Assembly (NCBI GenBank): GCA_964443365.1
Contig: CAYUCM010000001.1
Span: 1 to 54,431 of the forward strand
Length of the DNA: 54,431 nucleotides
Reading direction: 5' to 3'
Source of the DNA: CAIJKW01 sp964443365
GTDB taxonomy: Bacteria; Patescibacteriota; Minisyncoccia; Phycocordibacterales; CAIZLB01
Within the stretch, counting starts at the first letter, position 1, and each line of letters begins with the position of its first letter. The notes beneath the pieces were generated by a model. The model saw only the letters and a program-made list of their open reading frames with translations. It ran no database searches and had not been told where the DNA came from. The position numbers were made by a program, and so were the translations under genes. Shown piece by piece: positions 1 to 8,387 of this stretch.

Positions 1-417
1 AACCTCCACTCCCAAAGACTTACATGTTCCCTCAATCATTTTCATTGCTCCAGATAAATCCTTTGCATTAAGATCTGGCATCTTTTGCTCTGCAATCTTT
101 TGAACTTGAGCTTTTGTAATCTTTCCAACCTTCTTTGTATTTGGATGACCTGACCCCTTCTCTACCCCAATTGCCTTAAGTACAAGACTTGCTGCCGGAG
201 GAGTTTTAAGAACGAAATCAAAAGTTCTATCTTCATATACCGAGATAACTACAGGTATAATATCACCCGCCATAGGAGCTGTTGCATCATTGAATCTCTT
301 TACGAATTCTCCAATGTTAACACCAGCCTGACCAAGTGCAGGACCAACTGGAGGAGCAGGATTTGCCTTTCCAGCAGGAATTTGTAATTTTAATGATTTA
401 ATTATTTTCTTTGCCAT
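1..417 (-). CDS. rplK: 50S ribosomal protein L11 (3' end cut by window)
   Basis: L11 binds the GTPase-associated centre of 23S rRNA in the large ribosomal subunit. The 139 visible codons start with ATG at 417 and encode MAKKIIKSLKLQIPAGKANP followed by the family hallmark PAPPVGPALGQAGVNIGEF, so the N-terminal domain is clear. The C-terminal RNA-binding part includes GSGHPNTKKVGKITKAQV. No stop codon is reached at base 1; the family is about 141 residues long, so only a few codons are missing. It is the last visible gene of the leftward secE-nusG-rplK group, and rplA would be expected next. There is no Shine-Dalgarno before the ATG. Confidence 0.97.
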   Translation of the reverse strand, partial: MAKKIIKSLKLQIPAGKANPAPPVGPALGQAGVNIGEFVKRFNDATAPMAGDIIPVVISVYEDRTFDFVLKTPPAASLVLKAIGVEKGSGHPNTKKVGKITKAQVQKIAEQKMPDLNAKDLSGAMKMIEGTCKSLGVEV

Positions 418-504
418 AAATATATATTAATTGTTTTTCTTTATTTATGGCCACAATATGCGAGAGAAGCGCAGGCGTATCTGGCCAAGTTCTTATAAAA
501 TACC

Positions 505-1047
505 TTATAATGGCTTAACTTGCAAGAAGTCAAGCTCAACAGGTGTCTCACGACCGAACATTGATACAAGCACTCTAACCTTTCCTCTATCTGTATCAAC
601 CTCTGAAACCTTACCTTCCAAGTCCTTAAATGGACCATCAACCACCTTAACAAGATCATCGATAGCTAAATTAATAGTGTGTTTTACATTATCATTAGCC
701 ATTCTTCTGAATAATTCTTCAACCTCCTTCTTGTCTAGAGGTACGGGAATTGTTCCTGAACCAACAAAGCCGGTAACTCTTGGAGTGTTTCTAACCATGT
801 ACCATGTGTCGTCTGTAACAATCATGTCCACCAAAATATATCCAGGATATATTTTTTCTTCTTCTTCAACTCTTTTAGTTCCCTTGATCTTAATTTTCTT
901 TTCTGTTGGAACAATAACATTGAATATACGATCCTCCATACACAATGACTCTATACGCTGTTTTAGATTTCTCATAACAGCATTTTCATAACCAGCATAT
1001 GTGTGGACGGCATACCAATTTCTTTCACCTTGTACTTGTTTTGACAT
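505..1047 (-). CDS. nusG: Transcription termination/antitermination protein NusG
   Basis: NusG binds RNA polymerase and couples it to Rho or the ribosome. The 180-residue product has the NGN domain from about residue 10 (NWYAVHTYAGYENAV) and a C-terminal KOW domain from about 125 (GPFKDLEGKVSEV, then RGKVRVLVSMFGRETPVEL). A lysine- and glutamate-rich insert near residues 50-65 sits in the NGN domain. It lies 17 bases after secE, the usual bacterial order, and is probably cotranscribed from the promoter at 1323-1351. The length is normal for the family. Confidence 0.97.
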   Translation of the reverse strand: MSKQVQGERNWYAVHTYAGYENAVMRNLKQRIESLCMEDRIFNVIVPTEKKIKIKGTKRVEEEEKIYPGYILVDMIVTDDTWYMVRNTPRVTGFVGSGTIPVPLDKKEVEELFRRMANDNVKHTINLAIDDLVKVVDGPFKDLEGKVSEVDTDRGKVRVLVSMFGRETPVELDFLQVKPL

Positions 1048-1064
1048 TTGGTTTTTAAATTAGC

Positions 1065-1253
1065 TTAAAAGATTGGTAATATGAATTTTGTAAACAAACC
1101 TGTAAAGATTGTGTCTAGCCCTGCAATATAAAGAGAAACCACAACAGATATTGCAATAACAAGTATTGTATAAACAACTGTTTGTTTCTTTGTTGGCCAA
1201 TTAACATGCTTCATTTCAGATCTTGTATCACTTATATATTGTTTTAATGACAT
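1065..1253 (-). CDS. secE: Preprotein translocase subunit SecE
   Basis: SecE is the small clamp subunit of the SecYEG protein channel in the cytoplasmic membrane. The 62-residue protein has the amphipathic helix and hinge motif SEMKHVNWPTKKQT at about residues 12-25, then one transmembrane helix (about 28-50). This is the short single-helix form found in most bacteria outside Proteobacteria. It is the first gene of the secE-nusG-rplK group and is preceded by a leader of about 60 bases containing a hairpin. Confidence 0.96.
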   Translation of the reverse strand: MSLKQYISDTRSEMKHVNWPTKKQTVVYTILVIAISVVVSLYIAGLDTIFTGLFTKFILPIF

Positions 1254-1279
1254 ATTTTTATGGTTAATTCTGGTATTTT

Positions 1280-1301
1280 AAAACACCCTCTCGGGTGCTT
1301 T
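1280..1301 (-). terminator. Hairpin in the secE leader (terminator or attenuator)
   Basis: Read on the minus strand this is AAAGCACCC, loop GAGA, GGGTGTTTT: a GNRA-capped stem followed by a short T run. It lies downstream of the secE promoter and upstream of the secE start, so it is either an attenuator or the terminator of the upstream gene ending at 1406. It is symmetrical enough to act on both strands. Confidence 0.6.
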
Positions 1302-1322
1302 AATTTGATTTTAACGTTATAT

Positions 1323-1351
1323 AGTATATGGCGTTAATTCATTTTTGTCAA
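1323..1351 (-). promoter_or_regulatory. Sigma-70-type promoter of secE-nusG-rplK
   Basis: The minus strand carries TTGACA (1351-1346), a 17-base spacer and TATACT (1328-1323). The expected start of transcription near 1316 gives a leader of about 60 bases before secE. This is one of the few promoters here with a real leader. Confidence 0.8.
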
Positions 1352-1405
1352 ACATGGTGAGGAGCTCTTCAAAAACTGGGTGCGATGGATGTTCACGAAC
1401 ACAGA

Positions 1406-2626
1406 TTAAAAATAGAGTTTTGCTGGTGTGACCGGAGCTGTAACAATATCGTAATCGTAAATACAAATAATCTTGTATTGATGTACCGATATTGCTCTAT
1501 CCCAATAATCAATCTGTTCTTTTGATAGACCCCCATGACCCTCAACGGTAAGGCTACCATCTTTTTCCACCACAAGCGTAGTTTTTCCTGGGGTTGTGGT
1601 TATATTGTCATTATTTGCATCTCCTTGTTCAAGGGTGTTTATTATTTCTATGTATTTTTTTCCATCTTGTTCATATATGTTACTTATATTACTAACATGC
1701 CCCGATGTAAAAAGAGAGCAGTCTGCTTTTTGATGATAAAACAAATTCATTAATTCTCGGAAACTAAACCACTCATCGAGACTCCTAGGCTTTACAACCT
1801 TCATGTTTTTAAGATATTTTTTATAGATCTCTGGATATTCCGTAACTCTAATACCTCCACCCCACCCAACCTCAACACCCTGCATTAACCATTCAAGATA
1901 TACCTTATTCCAAACCCTTTTTCCATCGACAACGGTAGATGTTGCCATTCCATTTGGAGGAGGTAATTTTAATACCGAGTTTATAGAATGAGCTGCAGAC
2001 AACGGACCACAAATTCCTCCCATACTGTCCAATATTGGAGTCTTTGGTTTATTGTCTACAGATGAGGTGGATACCGAAACGGTATTCACTGTTGAAAACG
2101 AAGCGGCAAAACTACAAGTTGGGGCTTTGACAATAAATTTTGAATTTATGAAGTAACCATCATACATACCCACACTCTCGTTTGAAACCCTTGCTTTATT
2201 TAAATACAAGTCAATCTTTGAGCCACGAGAAATTTGAAGTTTTGCATAATTATAGAATCCCGCTTTATTAAAGTAAGAGGAGAAGGATGATTTAGAATAA
2301 AAAGCATTTAATTGATTCAAGTTGGTTAACTGAACTCGGTACATATTTGTCTTAGTACCTGTGTATGTTTTTGTTAACACAATGGATCCAGAATTTAATG
2401 TGCCAGAACCAGAGGAAGGATTGGTCTTTTGCAAACCCGACCCAGAAGAATATGCATAAGATCCAGATCCCGAGTTTAAATTATTACTTATAAGTACGGT
2501 TGATCTGTTTTTTACCGCATCTAGTAAACCTGTTTTTTGATCTATTATAAACAAGATCAGTAATATAAACACAACAAAAACAATAATTTGTATAATTCTT
2601 CGATTCTTTTCATGTTTGTTTTTCAT
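1406..2626 (-). CDS. Membrane-anchored Ser/Gly-linker protein, paralog 1
   Basis: I do not recognise the family. The 406-residue protein has an N-terminal signal anchor (about 10-28), a Ser/Gly-rich stretch with repeated SGSG (about 50-80) and a large extracellular part. It shares its whole architecture with the genes at 7137 and 8388. Four cysteines are invariant across the three (C171, C206, C303, C388 here), as are H310 in GHVSNISNIY and N330 in NTLEQG. The motif GGICGPLSAAHSIN and the later His and Asn resemble a papain-like or C39-like arrangement, but the same cysteines could form two disulfides, so an enzymatic role is inference only. An extended -10 ends 6 bases before the ATG. Confidence 0.85.
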   Translation of the reverse strand: MKNKHEKNRRIIQIIVFVVFILLILFIIDQKTGLLDAVKNRSTVLISNNLNSGSGSYAYSSGSGLQKTNPSSGSGTLNSGSIVLTKTYTGTKTNMYRVQLTNLNQLNAFYSKSSFSSYFNKAGFYNYAKLQISRGSKIDLYLNKARVSNESVGMYDGYFINSKFIVKAPTCSFAASFSTVNTVSVSTSSVDNKPKTPILDSMGGICGPLSAAHSINSVLKLPPPNGMATSTVVDGKRVWNKVYLEWLMQGVEVGWGGGIRVTEYPEIYKKYLKNMKVVKPRSLDEWFSFRELMNLFYHQKADCSLFTSGHVSNISNIYEQDGKKYIEIINTLEQGDANNDNITTTPGKTTLVVEKDGSLTVEGHGGLSKEQIDYWDRAISVHQYKIICIYDYDIVTAPVTPAKLYF

Positions 2627-2632
2627 GCTTAC

Positions 2633-2641
2633 ATAATATCA
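2633..2641 (-). promoter_or_regulatory. Extended -10 of the gene starting at 2626
   Basis: The minus strand reads TGATATTAT, then six bases, then ATG. A start of transcription at or next to the ATG is expected (leaderless). Confidence 0.6.
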
Positions 2642-2712
2642 CAAACTGTAAAAAACAGAAGTATTTGTGTTACTTCTGCTTTTTAAATATAAACCTAGTA
2701 TTTACTAAATTA

Positions 2713-3597
2713 TTATTCCAAACTATACGTAATAACAACGTCTGTGGTTATCTTACTTTCCCCCGTTGGTAAACTGGACACCTCCATGTCTGAAGCTCCC
2801 ATTCCAAATTTTGCACTTCTTAGAGCATAAGGGTATGCATCTGATGAATTTTCTGAGAAAGATGTAATTTTACCAAGATCTACGCCAAGCGCCCTAGCAA
2901 TATCTTCCGCCTTTTCTTTAGCCTCTTTTACAGCCTTTGTTCTAGCAAGGGACTTAAGTTCTTCTGTATTATCGACAAAATTATTTAAACCAGAAGTTTC
3001 AACACCAATCTTTCCAACAGCCGCAATTGCCTTTTCAGCCATCATTGGATTCTTGTCTATATTAGAAATCTTTATTTCAAGAGATTGTCTTGTATCATAT
3101 CCAACAATTTCTGATGTTTGATTTGTACAATCAGGAGCCTTAACCATGGCAGGCTCTATTGCAGAAACGGCAACACCTTTGTTCTTTGTTGACGATACGC
3201 CCGCCGGAGCTTTTGCATTTGAAACACAAGATGTGGTTCTTGAACTATATTTTGGATAAGTGTCTAATTGTAAAGTTTTTATGTCTTTGTCTAAAACTCC
3301 AGCTTTTTTCAAAGCAACAATCGCATCCTTTATTTTCTTTGATACAATTTCTTGAGATGTCTTTACGTCCTTGGCAGAACCGCTTGCTGAAATTGTAAAT
3401 TTTGTAGTGTCAGGTTTAACGCTCACATCACCATGACCTGTAACTGTTATAACGTTTTGACCAACAGCACCCTCCTCTTTATTCATTAGAACGAATACCC
3501 CAACCGTTAGTGATAAAATAAATACTATTGAAACAATTTTTAAAATTGAATTCAAATCCCAAACAAAAATCTTTTTTACATCTTTTTTAATTACCAT
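2713..3597 (-). CDS. SIMPL-domain (DUF541, YggE/BP26-like) exported protein
   Basis: The family consists of envelope proteins that often assemble into ring-like oligomers; their exact role is not settled. The 294-residue product has a signal anchor (about 18-36) and then the SIMPL domain, beginning with ITVTGHGDVSVKPDTTKFTI and continuing through YDTRQSLEIKI to the end. An insertion with two cysteines lies at about residues 120-160. It is a single-gene unit with its own extended -10, ending 6 bases before the ATG. Family assignment is firm and function is unknown. Confidence 0.9.
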   Translation of the reverse strand: MVIKKDVKKIFVWDLNSILKIVSIVFILSLTVGVFVLMNKEEGAVGQNVITVTGHGDVSVKPDTTKFTISASGSAKDVKTSQEIVSKKIKDAIVALKKAGVLDKDIKTLQLDTYPKYSSRTTSCVSNAKAPAGVSSTKNKGVAVSAIEPAMVKAPDCTNQTSEIVGYDTRQSLEIKISNIDKNPMMAEKAIAAVGKIGVETSGLNNFVDNTEELKSLARTKAVKEAKEKAEDIARALGVDLGKITSFSENSSDAYPYALRSAKFGMGASDMEVSSLPTGESKITTDVVITYSLE

Positions 3598-3603
3598 ATA
3601 AAT

Positions 3604-3612
3604 ATTATATCA
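3604..3612 (-). promoter_or_regulatory. Extended -10 of the SIMPL gene
   Basis: The minus strand reads TGATATAAT, six bases (atttat), then the ATG at 3597. This matches the consensus extended -10 perfectly and no Shine-Dalgarno fits in between. Confidence 0.7.
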
Positions 3613-3667
3613 GATTTTCTTCACAAAAAATAAAAAATTAAAATATATTGTGAATATGTTTTCAAAA

Positions 3668-4498
3668 TTAAAATCCAAAAAAGAATAGTATCAAAAATAT
3701 TACACCAACAATAATTCTATAAACACCAAAACCAACAAAATCTTTGGTCTGAATAAATTTTAAAAATTTCTTTATTGCGATTAACGCCACAATGAAAGCC
3801 GTGATAAAACCAACCGCCAACAACACAAATTCGTTATAATTAAAAGCGTAAACCCCCTTATATAAATCCAAAACAGAGGCAGCGAGCATTGTTGGAATAG
3901 CTAACAAAAAAGAAAACTCCACTATGGCGGTACGTGAAATTCCCTGCATTTGTCCGCCAATAATAGTTGCAGCAGATCTTGAAACACCAGGGATCATCGC
4001 TATGGATTGGCAAACACCTATGATTAAAGATTTTTTGGTATTCAATTCAGAATTCCAAATTCCCATATGTTGAGACTGTTGAGATTGAAAATCATTTTTA
4101 ATATTGGCATTGTATTTCTTATTGTATTTCTTTTCGAACAAAATAATAATAATTCCACCAACAATCAAAGAGACAGAAACTACTAAATAACTAGACAGCA
4201 GGTGTGCTTTTACAAAATCGTGAAAAATTAAACCAATTATTGCGGTTGGAATAAAAGCTATAATTATATTTTTTATAACGGAAAAAGAACTGAGTAATCT
4301 CTTAAAATAAAGAACCACAACAGATAAAATCGCTCCAAGTTGTATAAATATTTCAAATGTCTTTAAAAACTCAGTACTCTCTAGGCCTAAGAGTTTTGAT
4401 GCCAATATCATGTGCCCAGTAGAAGATATGGGAAGAAATTCCGTTAAACCCTCAACAATTCCAAGTATTATAGCGTGCAATAAGTTCATGCCAAGCAT
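3668..4498 (-). CDS. uppP: Undecaprenyl-diphosphatase (UppP/BacA)
   Basis: UppP dephosphorylates undecaprenyl diphosphate to regenerate the lipid carrier of cell-wall synthesis, acting in the cytoplasmic membrane. The 276-residue polytopic protein has the first catalytic motif EGLTEFLPISSTGH near residues 16-29 and the second, PGVSRSAATI, near 170. Its ATG overlaps the stop of the PAP2 gene (TAATG, 4496-4500), indicating translational coupling. A second in-frame ATG three codons later is an alternative start. It is the third gene of the dgkA-PAP2-uppP group. Confidence 0.96.
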   Translation of the reverse strand: MLGMNLLHAIILGIVEGLTEFLPISSTGHMILASKLLGLESTEFLKTFEIFIQLGAILSVVVLYFKRLLSSFSVIKNIIIAFIPTAIIGLIFHDFVKAHLLSSYLVVSVSLIVGGIIIILFEKKYNKKYNANIKNDFQSQQSQHMGIWNSELNTKKSLIIGVCQSIAMIPGVSRSAATIIGGQMQGISRTAIVEFSFLLAIPTMLAASVLDLYKGVYAFNYNEFVLLAVGFITAFIVALIAIKKFLKFIQTKDFVGFGVYRIIVGVIFLILFFFGF

Positions 4499-5064
4499 TA
4501 TAACAAATCTCGAGTTTTAGAAAAGTTTTCAAAAAACATAGTAGACAAAGATGAAACAAGTAGGCCGATAATTACACCCATGAAAACATCGCTAAAATAA
4601 TGAACACCGAGATATACCCTACTAATAGATATCGCCAACCAAATTAAAATAAAAAATAGTATAAAAATGTATTTCAGAATTTTATTTTTAAAGTGATTTT
4701 TGTACGAATAGATTATCAGAAAGCAAAACACTGTGGCAATTGTTGCGTGCCCGCTAGGAAAAGAAAAATCTTTCAAATGCATTAGGGCGTCAATTGGCCT
4801 AGGTCTTTCTATTAGAATTTTCAAAAGAAAGACAGATACAGATGAAACCCCAACGGTGAATAAAAACAAAACTAAATGATACGGCTTTTTATGTAACCAG
4901 AAAAACATACACAAAACTAGAGTCAAAAGAAAAAAACAATAAGGACTACCCAAATTACTTACAGAATAGAAAAAATCTGTCCAAACATCATTTCTGTATT
5001 GAAATATCCAATCTGAAATAAGTGAATCTATCTTTTTAGCAAAATCCATCATTTGAATGTTCAT
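4498..5064 (-). CDS. PAP2-family lipid phosphatase
   Basis: This is a membrane phosphatase of the PAP2 superfamily, probably acting on undecaprenyl diphosphate or another lipid phosphate at the outer face. The 188-residue protein shows the three phosphatase signature regions: LIERPRPID (about 86-94), FPSGHATIA (about 101-109) with the catalytic His, and SRVYLGVHYFSDV (about 145-157). It has about five transmembrane helices. It lies between dgkA (2-base gap) and uppP (overlap), so an operon for lipid-carrier recycling is likely. Confidence 0.93.
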   Translation of the reverse strand: MNIQMMDFAKKIDSLISDWIFQYRNDVWTDFFYSVSNLGSPYCFFLLTLVLCMFFWLHKKPYHLVLFLFTVGVSSVSVFLLKILIERPRPIDALMHLKDFSFPSGHATIATVFCFLIIYSYKNHFKNKILKYIFILFFILIWLAISISRVYLGVHYFSDVFMGVIIGLLVSSLSTMFFENFSKTRDLL

Positions 5065-5066
5065 AT

Positions 5067-5423
5067 TTAAAAATATTTAATGAAAATCAAAATGCCGATT
5101 AATACGGATGCAATCGATGAAAATAGCACGACACCAGCCATAGCATCTTTAATTATACCAACCACTGGATGATGATCTGGTTCCAGCTTGTCCCAAGTGT
5201 ATTCAATTACACTATTAATCATTTCTGATATTAAAACGAGGGCGATGGCCAAGATGATAATAGCCAAATCTGTATTATTTAAATTCAAATAGATGGCCAA
5301 CAAAATAACCACTATTGAAACAAATGTGTGTTTTCTAAAATTCTTTTCATGTTTATAAACGTATTTAATCCCTTTTACTGCACAAGATATTGATTTTATT
5401 AAATTATGATCTGGTTTTGACAT
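5067..5423 (-). CDS. dgkA: DgkA-family undecaprenol/diacylglycerol kinase
   Basis: The 118-residue integral membrane kinase has the family signature EMINSVIEYTWDKL (about 66-79) and KDAMAGVVLFSS (about 92-103) within three helices. In Gram-positive-type bacteria this family phosphorylates undecaprenol. Its position as first gene before PAP2 and uppP supports a lipid-carrier role rather than diacylglycerol turnover (inference). A TATACT hexamer ends six bases before the ATG, and the divergent peptidase gene starts 23 bases away, so the two promoters overlap in a very short divergent region. Confidence 0.92.
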   Translation of the reverse strand: MSKPDHNLIKSISCAVKGIKYVYKHEKNFRKHTFVSIVVILLAIYLNLNNTDLAIIILAIALVLISEMINSVIEYTWDKLEPDHHPVVGIIKDAMAGVVLFSSIASVLIGILIFIKYF

Positions 5424-5446
5424 ACTTATAGTATACTATTATTAAT

Positions 5447-6560
5447 ATGAGTTTAAAATCCGCAAAAAACACAATTACGGTCACGCTACTTACAATAATT
5501 ATATTACCCACCCTGTCTTATGCGCAAATCGTCATTCCGTACGCCCCAGAAATTCAAATTTTAAATGACAGCACAAACTCCACGCTTTCAAAGGCAATTG
5601 GAAACAAAAACTCAACAAAGAAGAAAACTTCAACAAGCACACCGGGGACAATTAATAATATTGACTCATTTGATCTTTATGAGGCAATAATTCCAGCGGG
5701 AGTTACCAAGTTTTGGCAAGACAATGGCGGACTTAAGCGAAATCTAAAAAAAGGACAGAAGGGTGAAGATGTCTTGATTCTACAGCTTATAATACGATCC
5801 CTGGCCAGAAGCACAGAAAAAAATCTGGCAACCAAAAACTTTGGTGTCAAAACAGAAGCGCTATTAAAAAATGTACAAGCGTCCCTCGGTCTTACTGTAA
5901 CTGGTAAATTTGACTCCACAACAAGACAAGAGATAAATGAATTAATGCTTAATGAAGCCTGCCCTATCGCTATAAACAAAACATATTCAAGCGGATTCAT
6001 TGATTCAAGTACAAATAAAATGTATGAAAATTTGAATAGAAAAAAATCTATTCCCCTAGACTATATACCCAAAGATTTAATACAAATTCCAGAGCGCATT
6101 AAAACGACAGGTATTGAATGTATATCAAAAGAAATTTTACCCAAAATTGAAGAGATGTTTGTAGAGGCACAAAGACAGGGTGTTGATTTGGCGGTAACAT
6201 CTGCATACAGAAGCGCTGAAACACAAAAGTTCTTATATTCTTTTTGGATTGAAAAAGGTGGAGAGCTGTCCAGGGCAGGAATAGCAGAAGCCGGACACTC
6301 AGAACATCAGCTTGGAACAACCATTGATGTTAGTGGAAAAAGTATTGGATACAACAGCGCAAGCGCCAGATTTGGAAATAGCAAAGAAGGAAAATGGATG
6401 GCTGAAAATAGTTATAAATATGGTTTTATCATGAGCTATCCAGATAAAAAACAAAANNNNNNNNNNTTATGAGCCTTGGCACTTCAGATTCATCGGAATA
6501 GATAATGCACGAGATATATTCAATCAAAAAATAACCATTCAGGAATTTTTGAGTTTATAA
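5447..6560 (+). CDS. VanY-like M15 peptidase with peptidoglycan-binding domain (contains assembly gap)
   Basis: This is a probable zinc D,D-carboxypeptidase trimming peptidoglycan outside the cell. A signal peptide ends near QA (about 26), a peptidoglycan-binding-1-like domain spans about 100-170, and the M15B domain follows with TSAYRSAETQ and SEHQLGTTID (ligands H287 and D294). Ten Ns lie at 6457-6466. After them, in a frame one base off, the sequence encodes YEPWHFRFIG with the third zinc-ligand His and ends with TAA at 6558. The gap length is therefore a placeholder: the true length should be 9 plus a multiple of 3. The gene is probably intact. Confidence 0.9.
6457..6466. other. Run of ten Ns (assembly gap)
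   Basis: These are ten undetermined bases inside the M15 peptidase gene. Coding sequence on the two sides is in different frames if ten is taken literally, so the run marks a gap of unknown size rather than ten real bases. Confidence 0.98.
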
Positions 6561-6570
6561 CACCCACTAG

Positions 6571-7119
6571 CTAGTAAGAGGTCTTTTTTAAACTTCCGGG
6601 ACTGTAGAATTCTCGTTTAAAGAACAAAGTTTTGTTTGTGTCTAAATCGCGCAATTCCATCTGCTCATAATCTTCTGTAAAAGAAATTGCATAATTTAAT
6701 TCTGCATCATCAATTAATCTTTGATATAAATAAGAACCTTTTGGCAAATTTGAATATTTAGTATTAGATAAATCGCTTTTTAATAACCAAGCGCCGGAAT
6801 TAACAAGAGAACCATTTTTGTATTCAAAGTATCTATTTAAATCCCTGAACACAAAAACTTGTTTTGAATTTTCAGTGTTTCTCCATTTCCCCTCTATCTT
6901 TTTTTCATAAGTATTCAGGGTTGAATTATAAGAATAAACAACGTCTGTAGCACTTGAGTTGTACGAATTTAAAGAAAGTGTCGTGGCACCTCCCAAAACA
7001 TCAATATATTGTTGATATTTTTGACCGATAATAAAAACTAAATAAGGAAACACTCCAAAGAAAAATATTATCGAAAGCAATCTTGAGTACCATGTTACTT
7101 TAAAGAATTCGATTTTCAT
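6571..7119 (-). CDS. Unknown membrane-anchored protein (182 aa)
   Basis: I do not recognise the family. From the ATG at 7119 the product starts MKIEFFKVTWYSRLLS, has one signal anchor (about 13-32) and a soluble extracellular part with an EGKWRNTEN motif and a YFEYKNGSL strand, reminiscent of small lipocalin-like beta folds (weak inference). A longer reading to 7194 would overlap the next gene. The start at 7119 is preferred because TATAAT lies exactly six bases upstream. It sits just downstream of the Ser/Gly-linker protein at 7137. Confidence 0.75.
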   Translation of the reverse strand: MKIEFFKVTWYSRLLSIIFFFGVFPYLVFIIGQKYQQYIDVLGGATTLSLNSYNSSATDVVYSYNSTLNTYEKKIEGKWRNTENSKQVFVFRDLNRYFEYKNGSLVNSGAWLLKSDLSNTKYSNLPKGSYLYQRLIDDAELNYAISFTEDYEQMELRDLDTNKTLFFKREFYSPGSLKKTSY

Positions 7120-7136
7120 ATAGCTATTATAGCTCA

Positions 7137-8327
7137 CTAATAGGATGTGCAAATGATTTGAAACAACATTCCCGTTTTTACAACCGCCGCCCAATGCTCT
7201 TGATCAACCTTTGAAACACCCGCTGTGTGATGACTAACAGAAACCTTTCCAGCACTATCTATAACAAGAACCGTGGAACCCGGGTTGGTTGGTGCCCCGT
7301 TGTTGTTTTTATCACCCTGATCTAATGTGTTTGTTAATTCCACAACAGTTTCAGTCTTTTTGGTTTTTGGATTAACTCTCTTATATATGTTTTTAATATG
7401 ACTGATATGAGAGCCATTCCCTTGAGCTGTCCAATTATGAAACATACAATCAGTCTTTTTGTTCCAGAAAAGTTTTAGGATATTATCCATATTAGTTACA
7501 GCTGCAATGTTCATCCAAGCCTTACCCAAAAAAGTATTCTTATATTTTTTATATATCTTCTGTAGATTACTAAGGCTTATACCAGTTTCACCTTTATTAA
7601 TTACGTTCTGCATCAACCACTCTAAATATTGTGAATTCCAAACTATTTTTCCATTAACAACACTTGATGTTGCCATTCCATTAGGAGGGATTAGTCCGAG
7701 AGTTGTGTTTACAGAATGAGCAACACTCAATAAACCGCACGTTCCATAAAGACCAGAGAGTATTGGCATAACTGGCAACTTATTAGTTGCATCCTGTTTA
7801 TTTTTAACACTCCCCCTCTCAGCACAAGAACTTGATTGAACAATAAAGTCCTTGTTTAAATAATAAGAATTAGCATAAACACCAGCGCTTTCAGATGTTC
7901 CACTTTTTTCTAAATATAAATTTATTTTAGACCCACCAATAATTTGATTTTTGGTGTAGCTATAAAAGTCGGCACCGTCATAACTCGTCAAAAACTTAGT
8001 CTTTAAATAAAACTCTTGCAATTGTGTTAGATTACCAATTTGAACCAAATACATATTGTATGGATCATATAGATTTATCAAAGACAAGGTTTTACTTGTT
8101 GAGTTTGTTCCAGATCCCGAGCCTGTGTTTGTAGCCGAACCTGAACCAGATGCAAAACCAGATTGTCCACTATGGGAACCTGAGCCGCTGCTAAAGCCCA
8201 TTGTTAATGCTTGATTTTTTATCTTGTTAACAACATTATATTTATTAGATACAAAAAATACCGCAAAAACAATTAACAAAAATATAGTAATATATAAATA
8301 CTTTAAACCCGTCTTAATCTTTTTCAT
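7137..8327 (-). CDS. Membrane-anchored Ser/Gly-linker protein, paralog 2
   Basis: This 396-residue paralog of the genes at 1406 and 8388 has a signal anchor (about 9-27), a Ser/Gly linker (about 46-77) and an extracellular body. The invariant residues are C168, C197 (YGTCGLLSVAHSVN), C294 (KKTDC), H307 (GSHISHIKNIY), N333 (NTLDQGD) and C393 in the C-terminal FQIICTSY. The linker-coding DNA at 8132-8201 is identical to 9413-9482. Function is unknown; a cysteine-peptidase-like fold is possible. It has its own TGATATAAT six bases before the ATG. Confidence 0.85.
   Translation of the reverse strand: MKKIKTGLKYLYITIFLLIVFAVFFVSNKYNVVNKIKNQALTMGFSSGSGSHSGQSGFASGSGSATNTGSGSGTNSTSKTLSLINLYDPYNMYLVQIGNLTQLQEFYLKTKFLTSYDGADFYSYTKNQIIGGSKINLYLEKSGTSESAGVYANSYYLNKDFIVQSSSCAERGSVKNKQDATNKLPVMPILSGLYGTCGLLSVAHSVNTTLGLIPPNGMATSSVVNGKIVWNSQYLEWLMQNVINKGETGISLSNLQKIYKKYKNTFLGKAWMNIAAVTNMDNILKLFWNKKTDCMFHNWTAQGNGSHISHIKNIYKRVNPKTKKTETVVELTNTLDQGDKNNNGAPTNPGSTVLVIDSAGKVSVSHHTAGVSKVDQEHWAAVVKTGMLFQIICTSY
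8132..8201. repeat. 70-bp exact repeat, copy 1
   Basis: This is identical base for base to 9413-9482. It encodes the Ser/Gly linker of paralog 2 (HSGQSGFASGSGSA region). Flanking sequence is much more diverged, which suggests recent conversion or duplication of this segment. Confidence 0.95.
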
Positions 8328-8333
8328 GAAATA

Positions 8334-8342
8334 ATTATATCA
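8334..8342 (-). promoter_or_regulatory. Extended -10 of the gene starting at 8327
   Basis: The minus strand reads TGATATAAT, six bases (tatttc), then ATG. This is a perfect extended -10 for leaderless initiation. Confidence 0.7.
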
Positions 8343-8387
8343 CAAAAGAAATACTGACCTTAAACGATTATCACACCTTGTTGCAGA

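Noticed and set aside
431..991. A 186-codon plus-strand frame over nusG
   Set aside because: It is antisense to a clear nusG gene and has Ser/Thr/Leu-rich composition typical of the reverse complement of a coding region.
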